Under the pieces are notes generated by a model. The model saw only the letters and a list, made by a program, of their open reading frames with translations. It did not search any database and was not told the DNA's origin. Below, in pieces: positions 1-7,034 of a stretch of 64,000 nt of DNA (positions are counted from its first letter, which is position 1; each line of letters opens with the position of its first letter). This stretch comes from Candidatus Competibacter sp. (GTDB taxonomy: Bacteria; Pseudomonadota; Gammaproteobacteria; Competibacterales; Competibacteraceae): the NCBI GenBank assembly GCA_029624815.1, contig JARSSH010000025.1, forward strand, positions 1 to 64,000. The letters are read 5' to 3'. Both the position numbers and the translations under genes were made by a program.

Positions 1-352
1 TGGCGATGACTTCCGGGTCTGACTCAATGCGCTCCTCGGTCGCGCGGCGGGCTTCGTACTCGGCGTGTCGCTCGGCTTTACGTTCCTCCGTGGCCTTGAT
101 GGCTTCGTTCCCCAGATACGCATCAACGGCTTCAAGCGTGCTGGCGACGGATTGCAAGTGCAGGAACACGCCGCGCCGGACTTGAGCCGAATCGTAAAAT
201 TCGCCCTTCTCGTCGGAAAACAGTTCCGAAACCAGATGCAAGGTCGAGACGCAATTGCCCAGCGCGTCACGGATGTTGTTCGGGCGAATGTGGGTGTCGT
301 CCGCGAATGGATGGACGAGGAGGATTTCACTGCGAGGGGGGCTACTGGCCAT
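1..352 (-). CDS. Unknown protein, C-terminal end cut by the window edge
   Basis: An open minus-strand frame starts at ATG 352 and runs off the left edge after about 117 codons. A GGAG Shine-Dalgarno lies 7 nt upstream of the start. The visible protein begins MASSPPRSEILLVHPFADD and becomes a highly charged, probably helical stretch rich in Glu, Arg and Ala (about residues 85-115), which suggests a coiled coil. I do not recognise a family. It follows a 46-codon frame after 2 nt and is the last gene seen of the element's minus-strand run. Function cannot be assigned. Confidence 0.6.
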   Translation of the reverse strand, partial: MASSPPRSEILLVHPFADDTHIRPNNIRDALGNCVSTLHLVSELFSDEKGEFYDSAQVRRGVFLHLQSVASTLEAVDAYLGNEAIKATEERKAERHAEYEARRATEERIESDPEVIA

Positions 353-354
353 GA

Positions 355-495
355 TCAGTCTCCAATCGATTCAAGAACGAACCGGCGTGGGTGCCGGGAA
401 CTGGCGGGGCTAGGAAACCGCGATAGAGAGCGGCGCGCGGCATCGCCGGCGGCCAGGGGTTCTAAGTCAATGGTTTCTGTGGCAAGGAATGCCAT
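355..495 (-). CDS. Possible 46-aa small protein in the element
   Basis: ATG at 495, preceded by a GGAG-like site about 9 nt away, opens a 46-codon frame whose TGA stop lies 2 nt before the start of the next minus-strand gene (352). The tight spacing and ribosome-binding sites suggest a translated gene in an operon. The product begins MAFLATETIDLEPLAAGDAA and has a basic, Ser/Pro/Arg-rich second half. No family is recognised. The short length means it could be chance. Confidence 0.4.
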   Translation of the reverse strand: MAFLATETIDLEPLAAGDAARRSLSRFPSPASSRHPRRFVLESIGD

Positions 496-548
496 GGGCA
501 AATACTCCAAGAATGGGAAGGGATTAATGTGGGCCAGACCAAGGCAAA

Positions 549-755
549 TTATTCAAGGTCGGCCGGACTCCCTTCGCTCTGAAGAAGCGGCGCCACAATC
601 GACTGGATAGCGGACAATGTGGCGAAAAAACTATGCGGGATTTCGCCACCGGCGTTACTGACGTGATAAGCAGTGGTACCGGCATCCTCGACGGCAATCA
701 GGATATGGCCGAGAGCTTGGCGCAATTGTTCGGCCATATCTGCGCGATTAGCCAT
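549..755 (-). CDS. Small unknown protein, translationally coupled to the upstream HTH gene
   Basis: The frame could be read from further upstream, but ATG 755 is chosen: GAGAGG lies 6 nt before it, and the start overlaps the stop of the upstream HTH gene by 8 nt, a typical coupled arrangement. The 68-aa product begins MANRADMAEQLRQALGHILI, is acidic at its C-terminus and is predicted helical with no signal peptide or membrane segment. Small partners of this kind are common beside AlpA-like regulators in integrated elements. The function is unknown. Confidence 0.6.
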   Translation of the reverse strand: MANRADMAEQLRQALGHILIAVEDAGTTAYHVSNAGGEIPHSFFATLSAIQSIVAPLLQSEGSPADLE

Positions 756-1020
756 GGCGCACCTCTCGCGCTTGCAACTCCGAAGTCGAACGTACTCGCC
801 TGCTGGCAGTGCTCTCGATATATTCCAGGAGGTCTTGTTTTGAGTACAGTGCGTGGCGCCCCAGCTTGCGAAATGCCGGCCCGTCACCAGATAAGGCTTT
901 TCGCTCCATCCAAGAAACGGATTTGTGGAGTACCTTGGCAGCCAGCGCGCGCGAAACCGAAGCTTCTGGCGGTAACCGCCAAAAATCGGCAAGGGGATGG
1001 GAGGATTCGGAAGGAATCAT
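748..1020 (-). CDS. AlpA/excisionase-like helix-turn-helix protein
   Basis: The 90-aa protein has a winged helix-turn-helix of the MerR/excisionase type at about residues 20-70: an N-terminal recognition region (SRALAAKVLHKSVSWMERK), then the hallmark GPAFRKLGRHALYSKQDLL strand-turn-helix. AlpA/Xis-like proteins bind DNA near element ends and promote excision or control integrase and cargo genes. The start at 1020 has AGGTG 7 nt upstream. Three 18-bp-spaced repeats lie directly upstream (1091-1152) and could be its binding sites. A role in excision is inferred from family and context. Confidence 0.75.
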   Translation of the reverse strand: MIPSESSHPLADFWRLPPEASVSRALAAKVLHKSVSWMERKALSGDGPAFRKLGRHALYSKQDLLEYIESTASRRVRSTSELQAREVRHG

Positions 1021-1090
1021 GACCGCACCTCGTTGTTGTTAAGGTGCGATCAGGTTAGCGCGGGATTACAGGTCGTGCTGCAATTGCTGG

Positions 1091-1152
1091 CAAATAGAAA
1101 ATTGCAGACAAATAGGGAATGGCAGACAAATAGGAAACAGAAATGCTATTTG
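1091..1152. repeat. Iteron-like 18-bp tandem repeats plus one inverted copy
   Basis: The heptamer CAAATAG occurs at 1091, 1109 and 1127, exactly 18 bp apart. The last two units are close matches over the full 18 bp (CAGACAAATAGGGAATGG and CAGACAAATAGGAAACAG). An inverted copy, CTATTTG, follows at 1146-1152. The array fills the 142-bp gap between the AlpA-like gene (start 1020) and the end of the upstream gene (1163). Such arrays are typical of multimeric operators, Xis sites or replication iterons. Which of these it is cannot be told from sequence. Confidence 0.8.
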
Positions 1153-1162
1153 CAAAATCGGG

Positions 1163-1726
1163 TTATTCATCGCTCACGAACGGTGATAATGCCGTTTTCA
1201 AGTGTCGCTCAATAGTGCGCTTATCCTTTGGTAATGGAAATCGCTCTTGTGAGTCTTTCAGAAATTCTTCAACTGCTAAATCGTCGGGTTGTCGATCTCC
1301 ATAGTAGAGCTGCCACAATGCAGCGAGTATTTGATAAACTCCCTGCTTTTCTCGATTGTGTAGGCGGTCTTGTCTCTCAGGAAGGGAGTCCTGATAATCA
1401 GAGTTTAACATATCAATAAATGCTGGCTTTTCCTTTCTGCGCTTTGCAAAAGAAACCAATTCCTCGACGGTAAAATAATAATCGTATTGATTTATTGGAG
1501 TTGGTCCTAAAGCTGTTTCGATTTTGAATGTGTTACGCAATACTTTGTTACAGAATTTTAGTCGCCCTGCTTCCGCAGCATTCTGAAACATTCTTGAAAT
1601 GGTCATAACCGATTTCGTTACTTCGGTATTCGGATCAAAGTGTGGTGGGTTTAGTAAGTCCAGCCCGAGCCAAAGAAGAGCAGACTGAGTTTGGTCAAAG
1701 ATATCTTCTGGATTGATAGATTGCAT
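1163..1726 (-). CDS. AT-rich gene of unknown function in the element
   Basis: The start is placed at ATG 1726 because a perfect GGAGGT lies 7 nt upstream; an upstream TTG at 1741 would overlap that site. The 187-aa product begins MQSINPEDIFDQTQSALLWL, looks soluble and largely helical, and ends in a charged stretch (KDKRTIERHLKTALSPFVSD) that could bind nucleic acid. Base composition is clearly more AT-rich than all neighbours, pointing to a separate origin. It shares no motif I can name. The position between the repeat array and hicB fits an accessory or element-maintenance gene, but this is only context. Confidence 0.65.
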   Translation of the reverse strand: MQSINPEDIFDQTQSALLWLGLDLLNPPHFDPNTEVTKSVMTISRMFQNAAEAGRLKFCNKVLRNTFKIETALGPTPINQYDYYFTVEELVSFAKRRKEKPAFIDMLNSDYQDSLPERQDRLHNREKQGVYQILAALWQLYYGDRQPDDLAVEEFLKDSQERFPLPKDKRTIERHLKTALSPFVSDE

Positions 1727-1827
1727 GAACGCCACCTCCAACGTCGAACCTTCTTGAAAGGAATCCCGCCCGACCCGGTGAAGGTGAACCGGGGTTTCGA
1801 CTCGCGAGGTCTAGGACGGGAGTAAGG

Positions 1828-2037
1828 TTATGCGGCTTTTCGGGAAGGTTCGGGTAGCGTTCGGTCCATGGCCAGTGCTGCGCTGATCCACAGCTTCATC
1901 GCGGTTTCCATTTCCTGCACGGCCTCATGCGGTGTATCGCCGACCGCGCTACAGCCCGGCAAGTCCGGTGCAATGCAGATAAACGCCTCGCTACCCTCGT
2001 CCCAGAATACTTCCAGTGGATACTTGTAGGGATTCAT
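1828..2037 (-). CDS. hicB: HicB-family antitoxin
   Basis: The 69-aa protein has the HicB partial RNase H-like fold: YPLEVFWDEGSEAFICIAPDLPGCSAVGDTPHEAV, with the typical DLPGC and the following helix (EMETAMKLWISAAL). HicB neutralises HicA and usually represses the operon. There is no long C-terminal DNA-binding domain, so this is the short form. ATG 2037 overlaps the hicA stop in an ATGA, with GAGGAT 6 nt upstream, so the two are translationally coupled. The gene order (toxin first, antitoxin second) is normal for hicAB. Confidence 0.88.
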   Translation of the reverse strand: MNPYKYPLEVFWDEGSEAFICIAPDLPGCSAVGDTPHEAVQEMETAMKLWISAALAMDRTLPEPSRKAA

Positions 2038-2288
2038 GCGTCATCCTCGTAGCAATCCATCATCTTGAGTAATTGTCGCGCCTGATACTCGGCAATCAAC
2101 CCGTTGCGGTTTTGAAAATTCAGGATTGTCGGTTCGCCGTCCCGTCCGTAGACCCGGTGCGACCCTTCGCCGCCGCGCAACACGAATCCGATGCTTTCGG
2201 CCGCCTTGCAGGCATCCTCGAAGCGAACGGCCTTGGGATTGCGCCGGATCGCGGCCAGCCGCTTATCGCGCCGTGTCAAGACTGGCAC
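2034..2288 (-). CDS. hicA: HicA-family mRNA interferase toxin
   Basis: The 84-aa protein matches the HicA double-stranded RNA-binding-like fold: VRFEDACKAAESIGFVLRGG followed by the catalytic histidine in EGSHRVY (about residue 44). HicA cleaves mRNA independently of the ribosome. The start is a GTG at 2288, which overlaps the 3' end of the integrase gene by 26 nt and has no clear ribosome-binding site, so the exact start is less sure. It pairs with hicB (ATGA overlap). Location directly after the integrase fits a role in stabilising the element, an inference from such modules elsewhere. Confidence 0.87.
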   Translation of the reverse strand: MPVLTRRDKRLAAIRRNPKAVRFEDACKAAESIGFVLRGGEGSHRVYGRDGEPTILNFQNRNGLIAEYQARQLLKMMDCYEDDA

Positions 2289-3573
2289 TCCGGCTCGCCG
2301 CTCGTGCCTGCACCGACGCGGCGTCCAGTTTCACCACCGGTGCCGATTCTTTCAGCCCGGCGCACTTCAATATGAAATCCTCGATTTGCCGCATGGGTTC
2401 CCGCAAGTCCTCAATGCCGACCTGCACGTAGCCGCTAGTCACGTCGCCGCCGGCACTGTGGTTCAGCAGCCGCTTGAGCGTGTAGGCGGACAGCGACCGC
2501 TCCAGGTGGACGCTAGCGATGCTGGCGAAGGTGCGCCGTAGATCGTGGCAGCGAAACTCCACGCCGCTGTCTTGGCAGATCGCCAGCACCGCCTTACGAT
2601 GGTTCAGCAGGTGTCCAGTCTTGTTATCGGCCGGGAACACGAACGGCGAGGTCCGATTTTGCTGGCGCCGTTCCAGCAGTTCAGCCAGCCACGGCCCGAC
2701 CGGCAGGACGTGCGTCTTGTGGTTCTTGGTATCGGGGAAGGTCACTTTGGCGGCATCCAGATCGACCGCGCTCCAAGTCAACCGCGCCGCCTCTTGTTCT
2801 CGACAGCCGGTCAACAGCAGGAACGCGCAAAAATCTCGGACCGTGTTTCGATGGGTGGAATCTTCCGGCTTGTGTTCCAGCGCCGCAAACCATGCCTTAA
2901 GCTGATGCGGTTCGATATGGCGGGTCCGGCGTTCGATGCGATGCCATTTTCGCAGCACCGATAGCCGCGTTACCGGGTTTGATGGAATCAGCGGCTCACC
3001 ATCCGATGTGCTGTACTTCTCCATGGCGAAATTGATCACGGCACGCAAAATCCGAAAATGCCGGTTCGCTGTAGCCAACCGTGGTTTGGGTGGTGTCCCT
3101 GCCTCGACCGGCGACCTGGGCGCACTCAGTGCGGTAAATCGCCGCTCGATCATTGTGCGGTTGATCGCCGAAACCGGGGTGTCTCCCCAATCCGCGAACG
3201 CCAGCTTCATCGTCTCCTGGTAGCTGGCGACCGTTCGCGGTGACAGGTGGCGCTTGTCCAGGTAAGCGGCGAACGCCTCCCTCAAGGTGATGCCGCGCAC
3301 CTTCGCCGCTTGTTTTTCCGCATTGATGTCGATGCCCTGCACCAGTTCGGACAGGTTCTTGACGGCCAGCTTGCGCGCCTGATCGGGGGTGAGTGGACCG
3401 TACTTGCCGAGCGTCGCCCGGACCGTTTTCCCGGCGACGCGGCGTTGCACGATGAAAGTTTTCGCGCCTTTGGTCACCCGCAACCCGTAGCCGGGTAACT
3501 CATCATCCCAGTATAACGCCTGTCCGGTCTCTGGCAGCGGCAGGCTGTCGATGCCGCGTTTGGTCAGTTTCAT
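2263..3573 (-). CDS. Tyrosine-recombinase integrase of the element
   Basis: This 436-aa P4-type integrase starts at ATG 3573, with GAGGAA 6 nt upstream; a longer frame to 3615 lacks such a site. Residues about 1-95 are the DUF4102-type arm-binding domain (LPGYGLRVTKGAKTFIVQRR), about 100-190 the core-binding domain, and about 220-395 the catalytic domain. The catalytic set is visible: Arg258 in TGCREQEA, His343-x-x-Arg346 in CHDLRRTFAS, His372 in LLNHSAGG and nucleophile Tyr382 in GYVQV. The enzyme should catalyse site-specific integration and excision at tRNA-Lys. All catalytic residues are present, so it is probably active. Confidence 0.93.
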   Translation of the reverse strand: MKLTKRGIDSLPLPETGQALYWDDELPGYGLRVTKGAKTFIVQRRVAGKTVRATLGKYGPLTPDQARKLAVKNLSELVQGIDINAEKQAAKVRGITLREAFAAYLDKRHLSPRTVASYQETMKLAFADWGDTPVSAINRTMIERRFTALSAPRSPVEAGTPPKPRLATANRHFRILRAVINFAMEKYSTSDGEPLIPSNPVTRLSVLRKWHRIERRTRHIEPHQLKAWFAALEHKPEDSTHRNTVRDFCAFLLLTGCREQEAARLTWSAVDLDAAKVTFPDTKNHKTHVLPVGPWLAELLERRQQNRTSPFVFPADNKTGHLLNHRKAVLAICQDSGVEFRCHDLRRTFASIASVHLERSLSAYTLKRLLNHSAGGDVTSGYVQVGIEDLREPMRQIEDFILKCAGLKESAPVVKLDAASVQARAASRSASLDTAR

Positions 3574-3744
3574 GGGCGGTTCCTCGACAAACAAACTACG
3601 GTCCGTTGTAAGCACAGTGTAAGCAGGATGTAAGCAGTTCGGTAAGGCTAATTAAGGCTTATTCTAATATACTGATGAAATAATCACAAGATTTTAAACG
3701 GTTTTTAAGGCAATGTAAGGTTAGTTCAAACCGTAGAAAGGGAA

Positions 3745-3790
3745 ACTTTTAATCTGTTGGTCGTGCGTTCGAGCCGCACACGGCCCACCA
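3745..3790 (+). other. tRNA-Lys(TTT) 3' fragment, element attachment site
   Basis: This 46-bp stretch matches the 3' part of a tRNA-Lys: anticodon loop CTTTTAA (3746-3752, anticodon TTT), variable region, T arm with GTTCGAG, acceptor strand ACGGCCC and encoded CCA. The 5' half is absent: bases before 3745 do not pair with the anticodon stem and no matching GGGCCGT acceptor strand lies upstream. Integration into a tRNA 3' end leaves such a fragment at one border and rebuilds the complete tRNA at the other, which must lie left of this window. The identity block starts at the anticodon loop, a known crossover position for integrases of this class. Confidence 0.85.
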
Positions 3791-3798
3791 ATGAAGAC

Positions 3799-3833
3799 AA
3801 GGGGTTGGGGGGAATCCCGACCCCTTTCTCTTT
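3799..3833 (+). terminator. Intrinsic terminator of the original tRNA-Lys gene
   Basis: An 11-bp stem (AAGGGGTTGGG at 3799-3809 with CCCGACCCCTT at 3816-3826, one G-T pair) and 6-nt loop is followed by TCTCTTT. It lies 8 bp after the tRNA CCA end, so it is probably the chromosomal terminator of the interrupted tRNA gene. Confidence 0.7.
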
Positions 3834-4012
3834 GCCGGTTGTCCACTGGCATGTTCATTGAGAAACAGGCGCTGGCGGTTGTTCACAACAAGTTTTCCTG
3901 TGCACCCGTGGTCGATTCGGCTTGTTGACTGGTCATTGACGAGGGGGCAGGCAAGATTTTCGATGGGGCGCCTTTCACTTCATACCCCGTGCCAGCAAGC
4001 CGAATCCGCCGT

Positions 4013-5518
4013 TTATTCCGATTCCGCCATCGCGTCCCGCATCACCCGCCGCAAGCGTAGCCGGTCGAGAAATTCATTCACGGCGTTTTCCCACTGCGGC
4101 CATTGCTTGGATTCGGTCGGCCAGCCGGCGGCGGCTTCCTCGCTGAATTCCGGCGGCAGCCAGCGGGCGAAACCGCGCAAGGCGCTGGCCAACCACCAAT
4201 CCGGCTGTTTGTCCTGGCGAATTCGCTGGCGGACCTGTTCCAGTACCGCCTGACCCAGTTCGACGCTCCAGGGCCGTTCGACGTGGCTCAGCACCACCAA
4301 CGCCGATGCCCGACCGCCGCCCGAAGATTCACGCAGCAGTGCCAGCAGATAAGCCTCGAATCGCGCCGGCGGCAGAATGTCGGCTAGGGCGGCGGTCAAG
4401 GTGGCATGGTCGGGATGGAGCGGCAGCAAGGCTTCAGCCCAGTCGGCGTCGCGATGCCGGTGCGTCGCCAGCACCCATCCGTCCAGCAGGGCTTGCCGCC
4501 ACTCGCCATCGCGGCTGGCGGCCAGAATTTCCGCCGGGGTTCGCCGCCACTCCCGACACCAGGTCGCCGGTGGCGTCGCGGCAACGATCTGGCTGAGCCG
4601 CCAGGCTTTCTCGCCCAGTTTCGCGAAGGAGGGCGGATCGGTGATGCCGTCGCGGCGCAACGCGGGCTCGCCCTCCGGCAAGTCCGCTTCCAGGCGGTCG
4701 CGCTTCAGCAGACCGGCGGGTCGAAACCGCAGCAGCCGCAAGGCTCGGGCGGTCAGTTCCCGGCTCAGTCGGGATTGCGGCAAGCGCGCCAGCAGATCGG
4801 CTGCGGCGCGGGCAACCTCGCCGTTGCGGTCGTCGAGCACGGTTTCCAGCAGCGGCTCGTCGGACGGATTCAGTCCGGTAATCAGTGTCTGGATGAATTC
4901 GCGCCGGTGGCGGACCAGTTCCTCGCTCCAGGTCGCGGCCAGCAGTTCACGCCCATGGTCCGGCCGGGTCGCCCGCAACTGGCGCAACAAGGCCAGCCGT
5001 TCCTCGAAATGGCCGGTTTGCCAGATGGTCTCGTCGGTGGTCTCGACGGCATAGCTCCAGGCCGGATTGTGTCGGGCCAGCCAGCGCCCGCGCCGGCCCA
5101 GCACCGGCAGCAATGCCGGGCGCAGGGCGGTCTGTTTCGCCCCGGCGTCCAGCAGCGCCGGCAAGCATTCCTCGGGCACGCGCCGCCCGACCGCGCCCAA
5201 CGCGGCCAACCATTCCGGTAACAGTTCCGGATCGTGGCCTTGCAGCAACAGGGTGAGGTGCTGGCGAGCCAGTGGGCCGCAATCGGGCGCGGCATCCGAC
5301 TCGCAAGGTGGCGACAGGGGTTGGCGATCGGTGGCGAGTTGCCACCCCGCCCGCCGCCACAGCGCCATCCCTCCCGCCGCGCGCAGCAGCGCGCCTTCGC
5401 GATCATCCTCGTCCAGCCGACCGAGTATTCGACCCAGAGCGCCCTCACCGCCGGAGATCGATGGGGCCTGCCGTTCGGTGCCCAGCAGGGCGCAAGTCAC
5501 CAGTTCCCGCCATGCCAT
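4013..5518 (-). CDS. DUF5691-type protein of unknown function
   Basis: The start is placed at ATG 5518, with GGAGG 8 nt upstream and 13 nt after the stop of the SWIM gene. The 501-aa product begins MAWRELVTCALLGTERQAP, a conserved opening in the DUF5691 family, and is built of helical, Leu/Ala/Trp/Arg-rich repeats resembling HEAT-like solenoids. No catalytic motif or membrane segment is visible. In many bacteria this family is encoded next to a SWIM zinc-finger protein and often a MoxR-type AAA ATPase and VWA protein. Only the SWIM partner is present here. The biochemical role is unknown; a scaffold function is a guess from the repeats. Confidence 0.75.
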   Translation of the reverse strand: MAWRELVTCALLGTERQAPSISGGEGALGRILGRLDEDDREGALLRAAGGMALWRRAGWQLATDRQPLSPPCESDAAPDCGPLARQHLTLLLQGHDPELLPEWLAALGAVGRRVPEECLPALLDAGAKQTALRPALLPVLGRRGRWLARHNPAWSYAVETTDETIWQTGHFEERLALLRQLRATRPDHGRELLAATWSEELVRHRREFIQTLITGLNPSDEPLLETVLDDRNGEVARAAADLLARLPQSRLSRELTARALRLLRFRPAGLLKRDRLEADLPEGEPALRRDGITDPPSFAKLGEKAWRLSQIVAATPPATWCREWRRTPAEILAASRDGEWRQALLDGWVLATHRHRDADWAEALLPLHPDHATLTAALADILPPARFEAYLLALLRESSGGGRASALVVLSHVERPWSVELGQAVLEQVRQRIRQDKQPDWWLASALRGFARWLPPEFSEEAAAGWPTESKQWPQWENAVNEFLDRLRLRRVMRDAMAESE

Positions 5519-5531
5519 CGTCACGCCTCCG

Positions 5532-6860
5532 TCAAAAGGCCGTGAATCGGCCATCGCGCCAGCTACTCAGTGGCCAGAATTGCTGGCCGTTCCATTCGCC
5601 GAATATGGTCAGGGGCGACCCACCGCTACAGGCCAGCAAGCGCCAGGCATCGGCGAAACCGGGATGGCACGGCAGCAGCTTTGCGGCGGCGTCGCGCAGG
5701 CGCCAGGCTTCGGACTCACGCCGCACCGGCAAGACCTCGGCCACGGCCGCCGGCAGCACCGCCAGCCACGGTTGCCGCGCCAGCGCCGCGGCGTAGCCGT
5801 CCAGCAACGCCGCGCCGTCGGCCAGCGCGGGAGGCATTCCCCGGTCTTCGACGGTGACGGCATGGCGCAGTAGCGCCCGTTGCGGATAGGCGCTGGGGAA
5901 GAAACCGAGATCCGCCTCCAGCCAGGTTCCTGGCGCGGCCATGGGCGGCATGGGCTGGCTCTGGTGGGCGAAATCCAGCACCAGCGCCAGTCGGTCATGG
6001 TTCCGACCCCACAGCCAACTGCGCCGCATCCGCATCTGCTCTTCCTCGTAGGCGCGCTGACCGACCATTAGCCACCGATCGTGCAGCCAGGCGTCCTCCG
6101 ACAAATCCGCCTCTTGCCAGCTCCAGCCGATGCGAGAGCGAATGTCGGCCCGCAGCGGTTCCGGCAGGGTATCGAGCCGGCGGTGGCCCTCCAGCAACAG
6201 ATACAGCGACCCCAGTTGCGCCAGCAGGCGCTCGCCCCAACCCTCGCCACTGGCCGGGATGCTGGCCAGCTCCCGCAGCCAGTTGGCCAACCCCCGCGCC
6301 TGCGCGTCCCACAGTCGTTCCGCCATGCCGTCCCAGTAGCGGGCAGGTTGCTGCTGGGCGTGGGCCAGCCCCTGCCGGACCAGATCGCGCAGCCAGCGCT
6401 CCAGTTCCTCCAGCCCGATCTCGACCTTGCGCTGCCGTTCGACGCTCCGTTTGTCCCTGGCCGCCGCCCGTTTGGCCTGCTGTTCCGGGTCGAAGTCGCT
6501 GTCGGGCCGGGTCTTGGCGGCCTTGCGGCGGGCGGTTTGCTCCCGTTTGGCCAGCCATTCATTCAGCCAGGCGGGCGGCTCGCCGGCGGGAACGGCTGCG
6601 GGTTGATTGGCGGCGAACAGCAGCAGTCCCAACGTGTGCTTGCAGGGAAACTTGCGGCTGGGGCAGGTGCATTTGAACGCGGGTTCGGCGGGATCGACGC
6701 AGACTTGATAGAGGGCGCTGCCCTTGCATTCACCCCACAGCGCCTGGTCGTTTTGACCGACCGTTGCCCATTTGCCGGGTCGCGCCAAGCCACGGGCGGC
6801 TTTCACGGAGGCATCGTCCGGGGCAAGGGCGATGACTTGTTCGGTGGTCAGGGAGGGCAT
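5532..6860 (-). CDS. SWIM zinc-finger domain protein
   Basis: The 442-aa protein carries a SWIM finger near residues 60-76: [12 protein letters not shown] gives the CxCx(n)CxH ligands. SWIM domains bind DNA or proteins. A highly charged, probably coiled-coil stretch follows (about 95-150, Lys/Arg/Glu-rich), then a Trp/Leu-rich C-terminal region without known motif. It is transcribed just ahead of the DUF5691 gene, with 13 nt between stop and start, so the two form an operon. The AAA and VWA genes often found with this pair are missing nearby. Function is unknown; a DNA- or protein-binding partner of DUF5691 is the inference. Confidence 0.82.
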   Translation of the reverse strand: MPSLTTEQVIALAPDDASVKAARGLARPGKWATVGQNDQALWGECKGSALYQVCVDPAEPAFKCTCPSRKFPCKHTLGLLLFAANQPAAVPAGEPPAWLNEWLAKREQTARRKAAKTRPDSDFDPEQQAKRAAARDKRSVERQRKVEIGLEELERWLRDLVRQGLAHAQQQPARYWDGMAERLWDAQARGLANWLRELASIPASGEGWGERLLAQLGSLYLLLEGHRRLDTLPEPLRADIRSRIGWSWQEADLSEDAWLHDRWLMVGQRAYEEEQMRMRRSWLWGRNHDRLALVLDFAHQSQPMPPMAAPGTWLEADLGFFPSAYPQRALLRHAVTVEDRGMPPALADGAALLDGYAAALARQPWLAVLPAAVAEVLPVRRESEAWRLRDAAAKLLPCHPGFADAWRLLACSGGSPLTIFGEWNGQQFWPLSSWRDGRFTAF

Positions 6861-7034
6861 GAGGCTCGCTCTGTTTTTGGAGGCGGCATTACATCGTCAG
6901 TTTATCATCCAGGCCGGAAACGGCGCGCGCCTTTCCAGGCCGGAAAGCGTTTGCGCGTCGATGGGAACCTATTGGAGTTTGTAAGCCACTCATGGAGAAT
7001 CGCCGCTTACCGCCTCGCCTGCTGGAAACCCGCC

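Larger units (their letters stand above)
1..3790. mobile_element. Right end of an integrated element inserted in a tRNA-Lys gene
   Basis: The interval is bounded on the right by the 3' portion of a tRNA-Lys gene (3745-3790), with a tyrosine recombinase gene 172 bp from that boundary and reading away from it. This is the usual layout of a tRNA-targeted integrative element. The cargo seen here is a HicAB pair, an AlpA/Xis-like regulator, an AT-rich orphan gene and small unknown proteins, all on the minus strand. The left end and the second attachment site lie outside the window, so full size and type (genomic island, ICE or prophage remnant) cannot be told. No capsid, relaxase or conjugation gene is visible in this part. 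Confidence 0.8.

Noticed and set aside
3721-3790. A complete tRNA-Lys gene
   Set aside because: The D arm and 5' acceptor strand are absent; only the 3' part matches, so it is an attachment remnant.
6081-7034. N-terminal extension of the YyaL-like frame
   Set aside because: It runs through the SWIM gene in antisense. The family starts at the [11 protein letters not shown] region, so ATG 7035 is used.
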